A stretch of 64,000 nt of DNA from JAWPMT01 sp965227935 (GTDB lineage: Bacteria; Bacteroidota; Bacteroidia; Cytophagales; Cyclobacteriaceae): positions 496,001-560,000 of the forward strand of contig CBDDGS010000055.1 in the NCBI GenBank assembly GCA_965227935.1, given 5' to 3'. The notes under the pieces are model-generated. The model saw only the letters and a program-made list of their open reading frames with translations. It was not told where the DNA came from and searched no databases. Shown piece by piece: positions 43,707-52,954 of this stretch (position 1 is the stretch's first letter; every line of letters starts with the position of its first letter). The translations under genes were made by a program, and so were the position numbers.

Positions 43707-44537
43707 ATGGAAATCAAGAATATATTGGTACCCGTAGACTTCTCCGAGTGTGCGAAGAATGCATTGAGGAGTGCCATCATTATCGCGAAAAAGACCGGCG
43801 CCAAGATCCACATGGTCAATGCCGTGCATGTACACTCACCTCACCCGGAGATCACTGGCGGCATCATCGAAGAGATCCTGGCGGACTACGAAGAACAGGT
43901 GAAGGCCTCTTTCGAGGAACTGGAGTCTGAACTGATCGAACTCAAGGATGTACCACATGAGGCCGATAGATTCATAGCTTACCTCACGGATGCGATCTAC
44001 ACAGAAACGAAAGAAAAGAAGATCGATCTCATCATCATGGGCACCCGTGAAAAGCACGAGACCATGGAACATCTTTTGGGCACGCGCTCCACAGATGTCA
44101 TTGACGTAATCGATGTGCCTATACTGGTCATACCAGAAAATTTCGTAGGACTGGCTCCTAGGAAGGTCGGTTTTGCATTCGAGTACATGGGCTCCATCAC
44201 CACGGAGACCTACTGGATCCTGAAGAAAACCTGCGAGATCTTCGATGCTGAGCTATTGGTCTTCCACATCAAATCAAATGCCGAAGAGGTCTCCCTACAA
44301 GATCAGGAGGTCATAGAAAAGCTCAGGAAAGTGCTTGGCGAAGTGAATTGCTCCATCAGGACCGTAGAAGCCAAATCCGTTCCCGAAGGCATCAATCAAT
44401 TTGTCACAGCCCATGACCTCGATATGCTGGCCATGATGCCGAAGAAGCATAGTTTTTGGCAGCGAATATTCAAGAAATCAGTCACCAAACACATCGCCAT
44501 TGACACCAACATCCCTATGCTCATCTTCCGCGACTGA
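43707..44537 (+). CDS. Universal stress protein with two UspA domains
   Basis: 276 residues from ATG 43707 (MEIKNILVPVDFSEC); a GTG eight codons upstream is possible but less typical. Two tandem Usp domains are seen: residues about 1-145 with LIIMGTREKHETMEHLLG and STDVIDVIDVPILVIP, and about 150-276 with the weaker DLDMLAMMPKKHSFWQRIF. The first keeps the GxxG-type ATP-binding pattern only partly (GTREKHETMEHLLGTRS). Usp proteins are cytoplasmic ATP-binding or signalling proteins induced by stress. It lies 110 nt from divergent ppk1 and 37 nt upstream of murF-alr. Confidence 0.88.
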   Translation: MEIKNILVPVDFSECAKNALRSAIIIAKKTGAKIHMVNAVHVHSPHPEITGGIIEEILADYEEQVKASFEELESELIELKDVPHEADRFIAYLTDAIYTETKEKKIDLIIMGTREKHETMEHLLGTRSTDVIDVIDVPILVIPENFVGLAPRKVGFAFEYMGSITTETYWILKKTCEIFDAELLVFHIKSNAEEVSLQDQEVIEKLRKVLGEVNCSIRTVEAKSVPEGINQFVTAHDLDMLAMMPKKHSFWQRIFKKSVTKHIAIDTNIPMLIFRD

Positions 44538-44574
44538 CATGTCCATAGCGGATTAGCCCGCTGAAATTCTGGTC

Positions 44575-46995
44575 ATGAAAGAAACGCCATTCTGCGACCT
44601 TGAGGGAATTCTGGGATTGCCGGCTGCAAAAACCCACGAAGGCCACATTCGACAGATAATCACGGACTCCCGGCAAATACGGAATGCCCCATCATGCCTG
44701 TTTGTGGCGCTCAAAGGCCCGTGGAGAGACGGCCACGACTTTATCATAGATGCGTTTGAAAAAGGCGTTCGGCAGTTCCTCGTGGAGGGGATTCCAGATG
44801 AAAGTTTGGATGCGGGATTCTACGTGGTGCCTTCCACGGTGAAGGCCCTGCAGCAGATTGCGGCATACAATCGTCAGCTTTTTGACTATCCTGTCATTGG
44901 GATTACCGGTAGCAATGGCAAGACCATCGTCAAAGAATGGCTTGCCCCCATGCTGGGTCAGGCCTTCAACGTCGTGAAGAGCCCTAAGAGCTACAACTCT
45001 CAAATCGGTGTGCCACTCTCTCTGCTTGAGATGGAGGACAAACACAACCTGGGCATATTCGAAGCTGGCATCTCGCAACCAAATGAAATGCCTAACCTGG
45101 AGCGGATGATCCAACCGACCATTGGCATCTTCACCAATATCGGAGAAGCCCATGCAGAGGGTTTCACTTCCAAAATCGAAAAAGCCCGCTCCAAGGCACA
45201 GCTATTCGCCAGTAGCCAATTAGTCATTTGCCGGTATGAGCATCTGATGGTGCGCGAAGTTCTCGGAGAGCTCAGCGGACCCCAAGTTTTGACCTGGTCC
45301 ACGCAGAACAAGGGTGCTGATATCCTTATCGAGGGGCAAGACCTTCAAAGCGTCATTTCCTGGGGTCAAGAAAAAGTGGAAGTCACACTGCCCTTCCATC
45401 AGGAACCACTTGTGGAGAACTTACTTCATGCAGTTACATGTGCGATGGTTCTCAAGGTAAAGGAGGAGCAAATACAGCAAGGTATCCGGCTTCTTCCATC
45501 AGTGGATATGCGCTTGTCGCTGAAGAAAGGCATCAACGATTCCTATCTGATTGACGACAGCTACAACAACGACCTCATTGGCTTGCAATCGGCACTCGAG
45601 ACTCAATCTGCCCAACGAACGCAACACAGGAAGAAGACCCTTATCCTGTCGGAAGTGCTCCAGACAGGTCTTGAACGGGAAGAAGTCTATGCGAGGATCA
45701 AGCAAATGCTCCTGGAAAATCATATTGACAGATTCTTTGCCATTGGTTTTGATCAGCCGCACTGGCACACAGATCCAGCCGGCGTGGAATGTCACTTCTT
45801 TGAATCAACGCAGGACTTTCTCAATCACATGCCGCCGTTCCGCGAAGAGCTAATATTGATAAAGGGCGCCCGGCCATTTGGTTTCGAGCGGATCGTGGGC
45901 CAGCTGGCCCAACAGAGGCATCGGACCCAATTGAGTGTCAGTTTCGAAAGCTTACGAAAAAACCTTATGGTCTTCAAAGGTCTCCTACATCCAGAAACAA
46001 GGGTGATGGTCATGGTGAAGGCCTTTGCCTACGGTGGTGGTGCCGTGGAGATTGCCAACTTCCTTCAGTACCAGGGCGTGGATTATTTGGGCGTTGCTTA
46101 CTTCGATGAGGGCAGGCTGCTGCGTGAACACGGCATCGACGTCCCCATCATGGTGATGAATCCAAGTGTCGAATCCCTTGGTGATTTCAAAAGGTATGAC
46201 CTGGAGCCGGTGATTTATGACATGAGTCTGTTGAAGGTAATTCTCAGCTTGCCCACGCCGCCATTTATCCATCTCGAAGTCGAAACCGGCATGAACAGAC
46301 TCGGCTTTGGTGAAGAGGAGTTCTTGCAGCTATTGGCACAGATGCCCGGGATACCTCCTCAACAAGTGAAAAGCATTTTTACTCATCTGGCAACATCGGA
46401 GGACCTTGCACAGCAGGCATTTACAGATGAGCAACTGTCGCTTTTCGATAGCCGCTTTGATGAATTGACCGAAGTCCTTGGGTACACACCGATCAAGCAC
46501 GCCTTAAATACGGGGGGAATCGTCACAAAACCCTCACATCAATACGATATGGTGCGCCTGGGAATTGGGCTGTATGGTATCGACCCCGTTGGGCAACTGA
46601 GCCTGGAAAGTGTCGGCAAGTTTTCCACCTATGTCAGCCAGATCAAGCATCTGAAGAAAGGGGAGTCGGTGGGATATGGAAGAAAAGGAACCATAGCACG
46701 AGACAGCAAAATTGCGACAATTCCCGTGGGGTACGCGGATGGTTATCTCAGGGCCTTCGGTAATGGCGTTGGCAAAGTCAACGTCGGCGGAGTTCTGGCT
46801 CCAACCATAGGTAATATTTGCATGGACATGTCAATGATTGACGTCACGGAAATCGCCTGTGACGTGGGTCAAGAGGTGGTACTGATGGGCGCAAATCCTC
46901 ATATTACGGACCTGGCCCAATGGGCAAATACCATCCCCTACGAGATCCTTACCAACATCAGTCCGCGCGTGGAACGGGTCTACTCATGGCTATGA
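44575..46995 (+). CDS. murF: Bifunctional MurF / alanine racemase
   Basis: 806 residues. Residues about 1-445 are MurF (UDP-MurNAc-tripeptide:D-Ala-D-Ala ligase) with P-loop GITGSNGKT (109-117), NSQIGVPLSLL, and GIFTNIGEAH. Residues about 450-806 are alanine racemase, with the PLP lysine near 482 (VMVKAFAYGGG), ETGMNRLGF, VGYGRKGTIA and GNICMDMSMIDVT. The fusion supplies and adds D-alanine to the peptidoglycan precursor in the cytoplasm. It is known in Bacteroidota, where the alr domain of such fusions supplies D-Ala. The MurF half lacks some residues of the usual Mur ligase motif (GKTIVKEW rather than GKTTT), as in other fusions. Confidence 0.95.
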   Translation: MKETPFCDLEGILGLPAAKTHEGHIRQIITDSRQIRNAPSCLFVALKGPWRDGHDFIIDAFEKGVRQFLVEGIPDESLDAGFYVVPSTVKALQQIAAYNRQLFDYPVIGITGSNGKTIVKEWLAPMLGQAFNVVKSPKSYNSQIGVPLSLLEMEDKHNLGIFEAGISQPNEMPNLERMIQPTIGIFTNIGEAHAEGFTSKIEKARSKAQLFASSQLVICRYEHLMVREVLGELSGPQVLTWSTQNKGADILIEGQDLQSVISWGQEKVEVTLPFHQEPLVENLLHAVTCAMVLKVKEEQIQQGIRLLPSVDMRLSLKKGINDSYLIDDSYNNDLIGLQSALETQSAQRTQHRKKTLILSEVLQTGLEREEVYARIKQMLLENHIDRFFAIGFDQPHWHTDPAGVECHFFESTQDFLNHMPPFREELILIKGARPFGFERIVGQLAQQRHRTQLSVSFESLRKNLMVFKGLLHPETRVMVMVKAFAYGGGAVEIANFLQYQGVDYLGVAYFDEGRLLREHGIDVPIMVMNPSVESLGDFKRYDLEPVIYDMSLLKVILSLPTPPFIHLEVETGMNRLGFGEEEFLQLLAQMPGIPPQQVKSIFTHLATSEDLAQQAFTDEQLSLFDSRFDELTEVLGYTPIKHALNTGGIVTKPSHQYDMVRLGIGLYGIDPVGQLSLESVGKFSTYVSQIKHLKKGESVGYGRKGTIARDSKIATIPVGYADGYLRAFGNGVGKVNVGGVLAPTIGNICMDMSMIDVTEIACDVGQEVVLMGANPHITDLAQWANTIPYEILTNISPRVERVYSWL

Positions 46996-47121
46996 TCTGC
47001 CGCAGCCAATAAACTTCTTCAGATCCAGATCTGGAAGTCCCAGATCCTGAGAAACGTATTTTATGGCCACGTTGGGAGTCGGTGCCGGCTTTTTGGGTGT
47101 TGATTTGTCCTTCTGCCTCAT
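46990..47121 (-). CDS. 43-aa peptide with C-terminal FIGCGRS
   Basis: A complete short frame, from the ATG complementary to 47119-47121 to TAG at 46990, gives a 43-residue peptide: lysine/proline-rich start (MRQKDKSTPKKPAPTP), then IKYVSQDLGLPDLDLKKF and IGCGRS at the end. The second half looks conserved in style, with a single cysteine near the C-terminus. It overlaps the stop codon region of murF-alr by 6 nt on the opposite strand. I do not recognise a named family. The size is at the limit of what can be trusted, but codon use and composition are gene-like. Confidence 0.45.
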   Translation of the reverse strand: MRQKDKSTPKKPAPTPNVAIKYVSQDLGLPDLDLKKFIGCGRS

Positions 47122-47200
47122 GGTACTGGTCATTTGTCACCTTATAGGTATACGACAAAAACAGTATGTGGGTGACAGTGGTTAACCTTGGAATTTCATG

Positions 47201-47233
47201 TTTGTCCCAATCGGGCCATTGTCTCCATATTTG
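47201..47233 (+). promoter_or_regulatory. Promoter of purK-purE
   Basis: TTTG at 47201-47204 and CATATTTG at 47226-47233 (one mismatch to TAnnTTTG) are 21 nt apart, the Bacteroidota -33/-7 geometry. The ATG of purK is only 7 nt past the -7 element, so transcription would start at or almost at the start codon and the mRNA would be leaderless or nearly so. Confidence 0.6.
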
Positions 47234-47240
47234 CACCCTG

Positions 47241-48377
47241 ATGAAAGACTTCACCACTACTACCATCGGCGTCCTCGGAGGAGGGCAATTGGGGCGGATG
47301 ATGATCCAATCCGCCATCGATTACAACCTCGATATCAGGGTAATGGACCCTGATCCACAAGCGCCTTGCAAGAGACTGGTGGATGACTTTGTGATGGGTG
47401 ACATTACTAATTATGAGGCGGTAATGGCCTTCGGAGAGAAATGTGACCTGATGACCATCGAGATAGAGAACGTCAACACGCAGGCACTGAAAGACCTGGC
47501 TGCAGCCGGCAAAAAAGTCTATCCTCAACCCGCCGTGATAGAACTCATCAAGGACAAGCGAAAACAGAAGACATTCTACAAAGCCAATGGCATAGCCACG
47601 GCAGATTTCATACTGACCGAAACCAAGGAAGATGTCGCGCAGCATCAATCCATGTTGCCCGCCGTGCACAAGTTAGGTACAGAAGGCTACGATGGCAGAG
47701 GTGTGCAGATCATCAGGACGGTTGAGGATCTTGACCTGGCATTTGACCGCCCGGGTCTTCTCGAACCACTCGTCAATATTGAAAAGGAACTCAGCGTTAT
47801 CGTCGCTAAGAATCCTGATGGCGAAATCCGGTCCTTTCCAGCCGTCGAACTTTCCTACCATCCGGAAAAGAATCTCGTGGAGTTCCTGTTCTGCCCGGCA
47901 GACATCTCCTCTGAAGTAGAAGCCCGGGCTGAGGCGCTGGCTCGCGATGTGATTGACAAACTGGACATGATAGGCCTTTTGGCGGTGGAGATGTTTCTGA
48001 CCAAGGATGATGAGCTGCTGGTAAATGAGATCGCACCGAGGACTCACAATAGCGGTCACCAAAGCATAGAAGGAAATATTACATCACAATTTGAGCAGCA
48101 CCTTCGATCGATTTTGAATTTGCCCCTGGGGGATACCAGCATTACCCGCCCTACAGCCATGGTCAATCTCCTGGGTGAAGATGGATTCACCGGGCCGGCA
48201 AAATACGAAGGCATCGAAAAAATTGCCGCCATGAAAGACGTGCATGTCCACCTTTATGGCAAGGCACTGACCAAGCCTTTCAGGAAAATGGGGCATGTCA
48301 CGCTTGGCGACGAGGATGTACAGCAGCTAAAAGAACGGGCCAGAGAAGTCAAAAATGTATTAAAAGTCATAGCATGA
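47241..48377 (+). CDS. purK: 5-(carboxyamino)imidazole ribonucleotide synthase
   Basis: 378 residues from ATG 47241 (MKDFTTTTIGVLGGGQLGRMM), the family start; upstream codons in frame are outside the transcript. Domains are the PurK N-terminal Rossmann-like part (GVLGGGQLGRMMIQSAIDYN), the ATP-grasp core (KLGTEGYDGRGVQI, VNIEKELSVIVAKN) and the motif NEIAPRTHNSGHQSIEG. It converts AIR to N5-CAIR using ATP and bicarbonate, step 6 of purine synthesis. purE overlaps its end by 4 nt, the usual pair. Confidence 0.96.
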   Translation: MKDFTTTTIGVLGGGQLGRMMIQSAIDYNLDIRVMDPDPQAPCKRLVDDFVMGDITNYEAVMAFGEKCDLMTIEIENVNTQALKDLAAAGKKVYPQPAVIELIKDKRKQKTFYKANGIATADFILTETKEDVAQHQSMLPAVHKLGTEGYDGRGVQIIRTVEDLDLAFDRPGLLEPLVNIEKELSVIVAKNPDGEIRSFPAVELSYHPEKNLVEFLFCPADISSEVEARAEALARDVIDKLDMIGLLAVEMFLTKDDELLVNEIAPRTHNSGHQSIEGNITSQFEQHLRSILNLPLGDTSITRPTAMVNLLGEDGFTGPAKYEGIEKIAAMKDVHVHLYGKALTKPFRKMGHVTLGDEDVQQLKERAREVKNVLKVIA

Positions 48378-48895
48378 GCCAACCAAGAGTAAGCATCATC
48401 ATGGGTAGTCAATCCGACCTTCCCATCATGCAAGAGGCGGCCGAGATCCTCGAAGAATTAGAAGTGCCTGTAGAAGTCACAGTCGTCTCGGCGCATCGCA
48501 CACCGGAGCGGATGTATGACTTTGCCAAGGAAGCCAGAAATCGGGGGATCGAAGTGATCATCGCCGGAGCTGGTGGCGCAGCGCACCTACCGGGTATGGT
48601 GGCTTCGCTAACAACCTTGCCTGTGATCGGTGTGCCGATCAAATCTCGCAACTCAATAGATGGATGGGATTCAGTCTTGTCCATTCTGCAGATGCCTGGA
48701 GGCATACCGGTAGCCACTGTGGCTCTGAACGGCGCGAAGAACGCCGGCCTGCTGGCCGCGGCGATCCTCGGATCTCATGACAAAGTCGTCGGAGACAAGC
48801 TCGCGGAGTACAAGGAGTCCCTCAAAGACAAAGTGCTTGATAGCGCCACATCCCTCGAGCAAAACGGCTGGAAGGGCAAGAAGATCGGTTTTTAA
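48374..48895 (+). CDS. purE: N5-CAIR mutase
   Basis: 173 residues. The class I PurE hallmarks are complete: IIMGSQSDLPIMQEA, VVSAHRTPERM, IAGAGGAAHLPGMVASLT, GVPIKSRNSIDGWDSVLSI and VALNGAKNAGLLAAAIL. It moves the carboxylate from N5-CAIR to C4 to give CAIR in the cytoplasm. It overlaps purK by ATGA at 48374-48377. It converges with the TerC-type gene, with essentially no gap. Confidence 0.97.
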   Translation: MSQPRVSIIMGSQSDLPIMQEAAEILEELEVPVEVTVVSAHRTPERMYDFAKEARNRGIEVIIAGAGGAAHLPGMVASLTTLPVIGVPIKSRNSIDGWDSVLSILQMPGGIPVATVALNGAKNAGLLAAAILGSHDKVVGDKLAEYKESLKDKVLDSATSLEQNGWKGKKIGF

Positions 48896-48896
48896 T

Positions 48897-49898
48897 CTAA
48901 GAGTGCTCGACCAATTCCGGCTTCTTTGGGAATACCAATGACAGGACAATGGAAAGCGTCAACGCTGCCATGATGATCCCAAAGGACAGGAATATTGGAA
49001 TGTGAACATGCTCCACATTGAAGAGCGAGCCCAACGATGTCTGAATGATCTCCATCTCCAGGAGCATCTTAGCCCCGATGAATATCAAGACAATCGAAAG
49101 TCCCTTCTGCAATAGATAGAAACGATCCAGCACGTTGGCAAGAAGGAAGAACATGGCCCTCAAGCCCATGACTGCAAAAATGTTGGACGTATAGATCACA
49201 AACTCGTTTTGCGTGATAGCAAATGCGGCCGGAATCGAGTCCACTGCGAATATCAGGTCAGTGGATTCAATGAGGACGATCACAAGGAATAACGGGGTAA
49301 ATACGCGCTTCCCATTTTCGATGGCAGTGAACTTGCCATTGTGCTCGTCTGTGGTCATCGGCAGGAACCGCTTGACAAACTTCAACAGGCCGTTCTTCTC
49401 AGGCTCCACCTGCATGTCCTCGTCGTCATTGAATATTTTGATGCCTGAATACACCAGGAAGAAGCCAAACACGTACAGGATCCAGTGAAACTGGGAGATC
49501 AGCATAGCGCCGACGAAGATGAAAATGGCTCGAAAAACGATGGCCCCGAGGATACCCCAAAACAGAATATTGTGGTAATACTCCTCCTTGACCTTGAAAT
49601 ACCTCAGGATTAAGAGGATGACAAATATGTTGTCAACGGATAGTGCCTTCTCAGTCACGTATGCGGAGAAGTACTCAAGCGTACTCGCCTTCCCATCTCC
49701 AAAGTAGTATATTATCAACCCGTATACGACGGAAACCGCCACCCAGAACAGGGACTGCCGCAGTGCTTCTTTTTGAGAGACTTTTTGATTTTTCTTATGA
49801 AAAACCCCCAGGTCTACTATCAAGAAAAGGACGATGACGACTGCAAAAATTCCGAAGAGCAGGACCTCGTTTTGGCCCGACAAGAGTGCTAGTAGCAT
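48897..49898 (-). CDS. TerC/Alx-family membrane protein
   Basis: 333 residues with about nine membrane segments. TerC family hallmarks: FLIVDLGVFHKKNQKVSQKE, TEKALSVDNIFVILLILRYF, GILGAIVFRAIFIFVGA, LIESTDLIFAVDSIPAAFAI and FIGAKMLL. The acidic residues in DNIF and DLIFAVDS are typical of the Alx-type metal transporters, which export manganese in other bacteria. I searched the leader for a yybP-ykoY manganese riboswitch and saw no recognisable consensus. Alx-type function in metal (Mn) export is the likely role, by family. Confidence 0.9.
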   Translation of the reverse strand: MLLALLSGQNEVLLFGIFAVVIVLFLIVDLGVFHKKNQKVSQKEALRQSLFWVAVSVVYGLIIYYFGDGKASTLEYFSAYVTEKALSVDNIFVILLILRYFKVKEEYYHNILFWGILGAIVFRAIFIFVGAMLISQFHWILYVFGFFLVYSGIKIFNDDEDMQVEPEKNGLLKFVKRFLPMTTDEHNGKFTAIENGKRVFTPLFLVIVLIESTDLIFAVDSIPAAFAITQNEFVIYTSNIFAVMGLRAMFFLLANVLDRFYLLQKGLSIVLIFIGAKMLLEMEIIQTSLGSLFNVEHVHIPIFLSFGIIMAALTLSIVLSLVFPKKPELVEHS

Positions 49899-50011
49899 AT
49901 GTTACCCTCTAATTACACAATTCACACGATGTCTCTAGCTGAGGAACCCAAGGAAGCAATTCATTAACTGGGACAACCATGAATTAAATGAAGCTTCACT
50001 TTTGTTAGCGG

Positions 50012-50019
50012 CAAAGATA
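50012..50019 (-). promoter_or_regulatory. -7 promoter element of the TerC gene
   Basis: On the minus strand this reads TATCTTTG, an exact TAnnTTTG match, and would start transcription about 105 nt before the start codon at 49898. The long leader may carry control, but no known riboswitch is recognised. Confidence 0.5.
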
Positions 50020-50062
50020 CAAAGTTTCTGCGCATATTTTTTTAAATTGATTCCTCGTACGC

Positions 50063-50314
50063 ATGCCCGGGCTTTGGATTGACATATTGCTCTTTCTTCT
50101 CATCTACACGCTTTTGATATTTCTTATTAAATGGCGCAGCTCATACAGGCGCCCAAGAAATAAAAATAGCGATGGAGAAGGGGGCATACCCATTGAATTC
50201 AACTGGGAGCCAGATTTGGACCTACCACCCGGTGTCACGCTTCCGGATTCCGGCCCCTCACTGGAATTAGAAGAAGTGGATGAAGATTTGCGCCGAAAAG
50301 TGGAACTCGTCTAG
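50063..50314 (+). CDS. Small membrane-anchored hypothetical protein
   Basis: 83 residues. One N-terminal membrane helix (LWIDILLFLLIYTLLIFLI) is followed by a basic stretch (KWRSSYRRPRNKN), so the tail is probably cytoplasmic, then an acidic, proline-rich tail ending EDLRRKVELV. I recognise no family. It diverges from the TerC gene and overlaps the end of the convergent lipoprotein gene by 4 nt. Both the helix and gene-like codon use argue that it is real. Confidence 0.6.
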   Translation: MPGLWIDILLFLLIYTLLIFLIKWRSSYRRPRNKNSDGEGGIPIEFNWEPDLDLPPGVTLPDSGPSLELEEVDEDLRRKVELV

Positions 50315-50871
50315 TCTTGGGATTCTCCTCCGTCGATAACTTTCGTCACCGCACTGAAGAAGACCGTATCTGACAAGATCATTTTTTGGTAGCCCGTTAC
50401 GGAGAAAGCGGCGATATGGCCATCGTCAAAATCAATTGCGAACTCCCTATAGGCAGTATAGATAGCAGTTTCTTCATTCACTATGCCAGTAACTCTATCC
50501 AGGGCACTACCATCGTATTCCACTGTAAAACTCTGCAGTTCGCCGGTGTCATCGACCTTTATATACTCTTCCTTTGAGCCCTGCTTTCGGGTCTCAAAGG
50601 CGTTGCGGTATTTGGGCTGAGCAGGGTTGATGGCCATGAAAATCTTTAGCTCCTTGCTCAGCGCAGCGGAGTCCCCCTCCAGCTCCGCTACTTGCACTGT
50701 ATCCCCAAGGACGACCTCCTTTTGGAGAGCGACTCCCTGTGTGACCATCCAGGAGATTTCATCCGCCAGAAGTGAGTCCAGATCCAAATACTCGCTCCGA
50801 ACGACCTCCGACGGCGTGGTGGAACAACTTAAAAGCCCCGGCAGGAGCATCAAAAAAACCAGGTATCTCAT
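50311..50871 (-). CDS. Hypothetical lipoprotein
   Basis: 186 residues. MRYLVFLMLLPGLLSCST is a lipoprotein signal with lipobox LLSC (Cys16). The mature part is beta-rich with alternating charged residues (VALQKEVVLGDTVQVAELEG, YTAYREFAIDFDDGHIAAFS). No cysteine other than the lipidated one is seen. The family is not recognised. It lies 7 nt downstream of gpmI on the same strand, so it is probably co-transcribed; this neighbourhood gives no clear functional clue. Confidence 0.7.
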   Translation of the reverse strand: MRYLVFLMLLPGLLSCSTTPSEVVRSEYLDLDSLLADEISWMVTQGVALQKEVVLGDTVQVAELEGDSAALSKELKIFMAINPAQPKYRNAFETRKQGSKEEYIKVDDTGELQSFTVEYDGSALDRVTGIVNEETAIYTAYREFAIDFDDGHIAAFSVTGYQKMILSDTVFFSAVTKVIDGGESQD

Positions 50872-50878
50872 CGATCGA

Positions 50879-52399
50879 TCAGACCAGGATGTCGCCAGTC
50901 ATTTCCTCGGGGATATTAAGTCCCATTAGTGTCAGTATGGTAGGTGCCAAGTCTCCCAATTTGCCGGGTTTGAGCGCTTTTACGTCACCGGAGCCATCGA
51001 CCAACACAAATGGGACAAGATTCGTCGTGTGAGCCGTATGGGGTGAACCGTCCGGATTGATCATAATATCGGAATTGCCGTGATCAGCAATGATGATCGT
51101 AGAATAGCCATTTTCAAGTGCAGCTGACACGACTGCGTCCGCACAGCTGTCGACCGTTTCGCAAGCTTTTACTGCCGCCTCAAAGACACCCGTGTGACCA
51201 ACCATATCTGGATTGGCAAAGTTGAGGCACACGAAGTCCACTTCTTGTTTTTGCAGTTCTGGGATGATCTTGTCGCGAATATCTCCGGCACTCATCTCCG
51301 GTGCCAGATCGTAGGTTGCGACCTTCGGCGAAGGGCATAAGATGCGGCTTTCCCCTTCAAATTCCGTCTCGCGACCTCCGGAAAAGAAAAACGTGACGTG
51401 TGGGTACTTCTCGGTCTCTGCAATCCTTATCTGTTTCTTGCCCTGGTGCTCCAGAGCTTCTCCCAACGTATTGGTGAGATTGTCCTTTCCAAAAACCACC
51501 TTGACATCGTTGAACGAGTCATCGTAATTCGTCATGGTCAGGTAATACAGATCCAGCTTCTCCATGCCCTCCTCAGGAAAATCCTGTTGCGTGAGTGCCA
51601 CCGTGATCTGACGTCCCCGGTCGGTTCGAAAGTTGAAGCACATGACCACGTCCCCCTCTTTGATTGTCGCTACAGGATTGCCATTCTCTACGTGAATGAT
51701 GGGCTCAATAAATTCATCCGTGACATTGTTGGCATAGGATGCCTTGATGCCTTCTTCCATATCCTCAAAATGAGATCCCTGACCATGGACCAGCGCGTCA
51801 TACGCCTTCTTCACTCTCGGCCATCTCTTGTCGCGATCCATTGCATAATACCGACCGGTGATCGTAGCAATCTTGCCCCCTGTAGTCGCCATGTGCCGCT
51901 GCAGGTCCTGTACATATCCGAGTCCACCTTTTGGGTCGGTGTCACGTCCATCTGTGAAAACATGTACGAAGATGTCCTCAACACCCGCCTTTGACGCCTC
52001 GGTGATCAGTCCTTTCAAGTGATCGATGTGTGAATGCACCCCTCCATCTGAAACCAATCCCATAAGGTGTAGCGGTTTGCCCTGGTTTTTGGCATGGTCA
52101 AAAGCCTCACGAAGGACTGGACTTTCCATCAGCGTTTCATCCTTGACGGCATTATTGATTTTGACAAGGTCCTGGTACACAACCCGGCCAGCTCCCAAAT
52201 TCATGTGACCAACTTCTGAATTCCCCATCTGACCTTCTGGCAATCCAACAGCCAGACCTGATGCCTCTAATGTGCTTGCCGGATAATCCTGCAGCACACG
52301 ATCCATAAAGGGTGTTTTAGCCTTATCTATCGCTGACACAGACTTGTCTTTGGCTATGCCCCAGCCATCGAGTATCATTAGAATCACCTTCTTGTTCAT
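50879..52399 (-). CDS. gpmI: 2,3-bisphosphoglycerate-independent phosphoglycerate mutase
   Basis: 506 residues, normal length. The start MNKKVILMILDGWGI, the phospho-acceptor Ser61 in GQMGNSEVGHMNLGAGR, HVFTDGRDTDP, TITGRYYAMDRDKRW, and the metal motifs NFANPDMVGHTG and IADHGNSD are all intact. It interconverts 2- and 3-phosphoglycerate in glycolysis with manganese. An exact TATCTTTG element on the minus strand (52456-52463) lies about 57 nt upstream. A hypothetical lipoprotein gene follows closely. Confidence 0.97.
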   Translation of the reverse strand: MNKKVILMILDGWGIAKDKSVSAIDKAKTPFMDRVLQDYPASTLEASGLAVGLPEGQMGNSEVGHMNLGAGRVVYQDLVKINNAVKDETLMESPVLREAFDHAKNQGKPLHLMGLVSDGGVHSHIDHLKGLITEASKAGVEDIFVHVFTDGRDTDPKGGLGYVQDLQRHMATTGGKIATITGRYYAMDRDKRWPRVKKAYDALVHGQGSHFEDMEEGIKASYANNVTDEFIEPIIHVENGNPVATIKEGDVVMCFNFRTDRGRQITVALTQQDFPEEGMEKLDLYYLTMTNYDDSFNDVKVVFGKDNLTNTLGEALEHQGKKQIRIAETEKYPHVTFFFSGGRETEFEGESRILCPSPKVATYDLAPEMSAGDIRDKIIPELQKQEVDFVCLNFANPDMVGHTGVFEAAVKACETVDSCADAVVSAALENGYSTIIIADHGNSDIMINPDGSPHTAHTTNLVPFVLVDGSGDVKALKPGKLGDLAPTILTLMGLNIPEEMTGDILV

Positions 52400-52455
52400 A
52401 GGAATGGGTTGACTTTTATCGTCTAGTTGAAGTGATGAACTTTACAAATTTGCGG

Positions 52456-52463
52456 CAAAGATA
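52456..52463 (-). promoter_or_regulatory. -7 promoter element of gpmI
   Basis: Minus strand TATCTTTG, an exact match to TAnnTTTG, at 57 nt from the gpmI start. No -33 box of standard form was found. Confidence 0.5.
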
Positions 52464-52552
52464 ACCTCGCTGATAAACAGGTTTACCCCCTTCACTCGTT
52501 TCTATCAATGGAATCGCTAACTTTTGGCAACAAATTTGTCATTGATGCTGTC

Positions 52553-52942
52553 ATGAAGAAAATATTCACCGTCATTTTCTTGCAAGCCGTACTTGTGCAA
52601 TGGTCCTTTGGCCAGGATCAGGACATTGAAGACATAGGCGTGTCTCTTCGCAACGGATCGGCACGAGAGCTTGTAAAATTTTGTGGCAGTTCCGTAATTC
52701 TCAAACTCGAAGGAGAGACCACCACGTACAGAAAGGCACAAGCCGAGGAACAGCTGAGAGCGTTTTTTCTCGATAATCCGCCAGTGGATTTCAACTACAT
52801 TCACCAGGGATCATCGACAGAGGGGCTCAAGTACTGCATAGGGAGATACGTGGTGAACAATGGCGCATTTCGAGTGGTTTTATTGCTCAAACAAGACGAC
52901 GATGGTTTTCAGTTGGACACCATCACACTTACTAAGGAATAA
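52553..52942 (+). CDS. DUF4783-family secreted protein
   Basis: 129 residues from ATG 52553, chosen for the signal peptide (MKKIFTVIFLQAVLVQWSFGQ); an upstream in-frame ATG adds 15 residues that are not signal-like. The mature part, starting DQDIEDIGVSLRNGSARELV and continuing FFLDNPPVDFNYIHQGSS, matches DUF4783, a small beta-rich periplasmic domain of unknown function. In many Bacteroidota DUF4783 lies just upstream of nadC, as here (12-nt gap). A direct link to NAD synthesis is not established. Confidence 0.85.
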   Translation: MKKIFTVIFLQAVLVQWSFGQDQDIEDIGVSLRNGSARELVKFCGSSVILKLEGETTTYRKAQAEEQLRAFFLDNPPVDFNYIHQGSSTEGLKYCIGRYVVNNGAFRVVLLLKQDDDGFQLDTITLTKE

Positions 52943-52954
52943 TCACCCGGTTCA

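Noticed and set aside
49899..50011. yybP-ykoY manganese riboswitch in the TerC leader
   Set aside because: The leader is long enough, but I could not find the conserved loop sequences, only a general hairpin potential.
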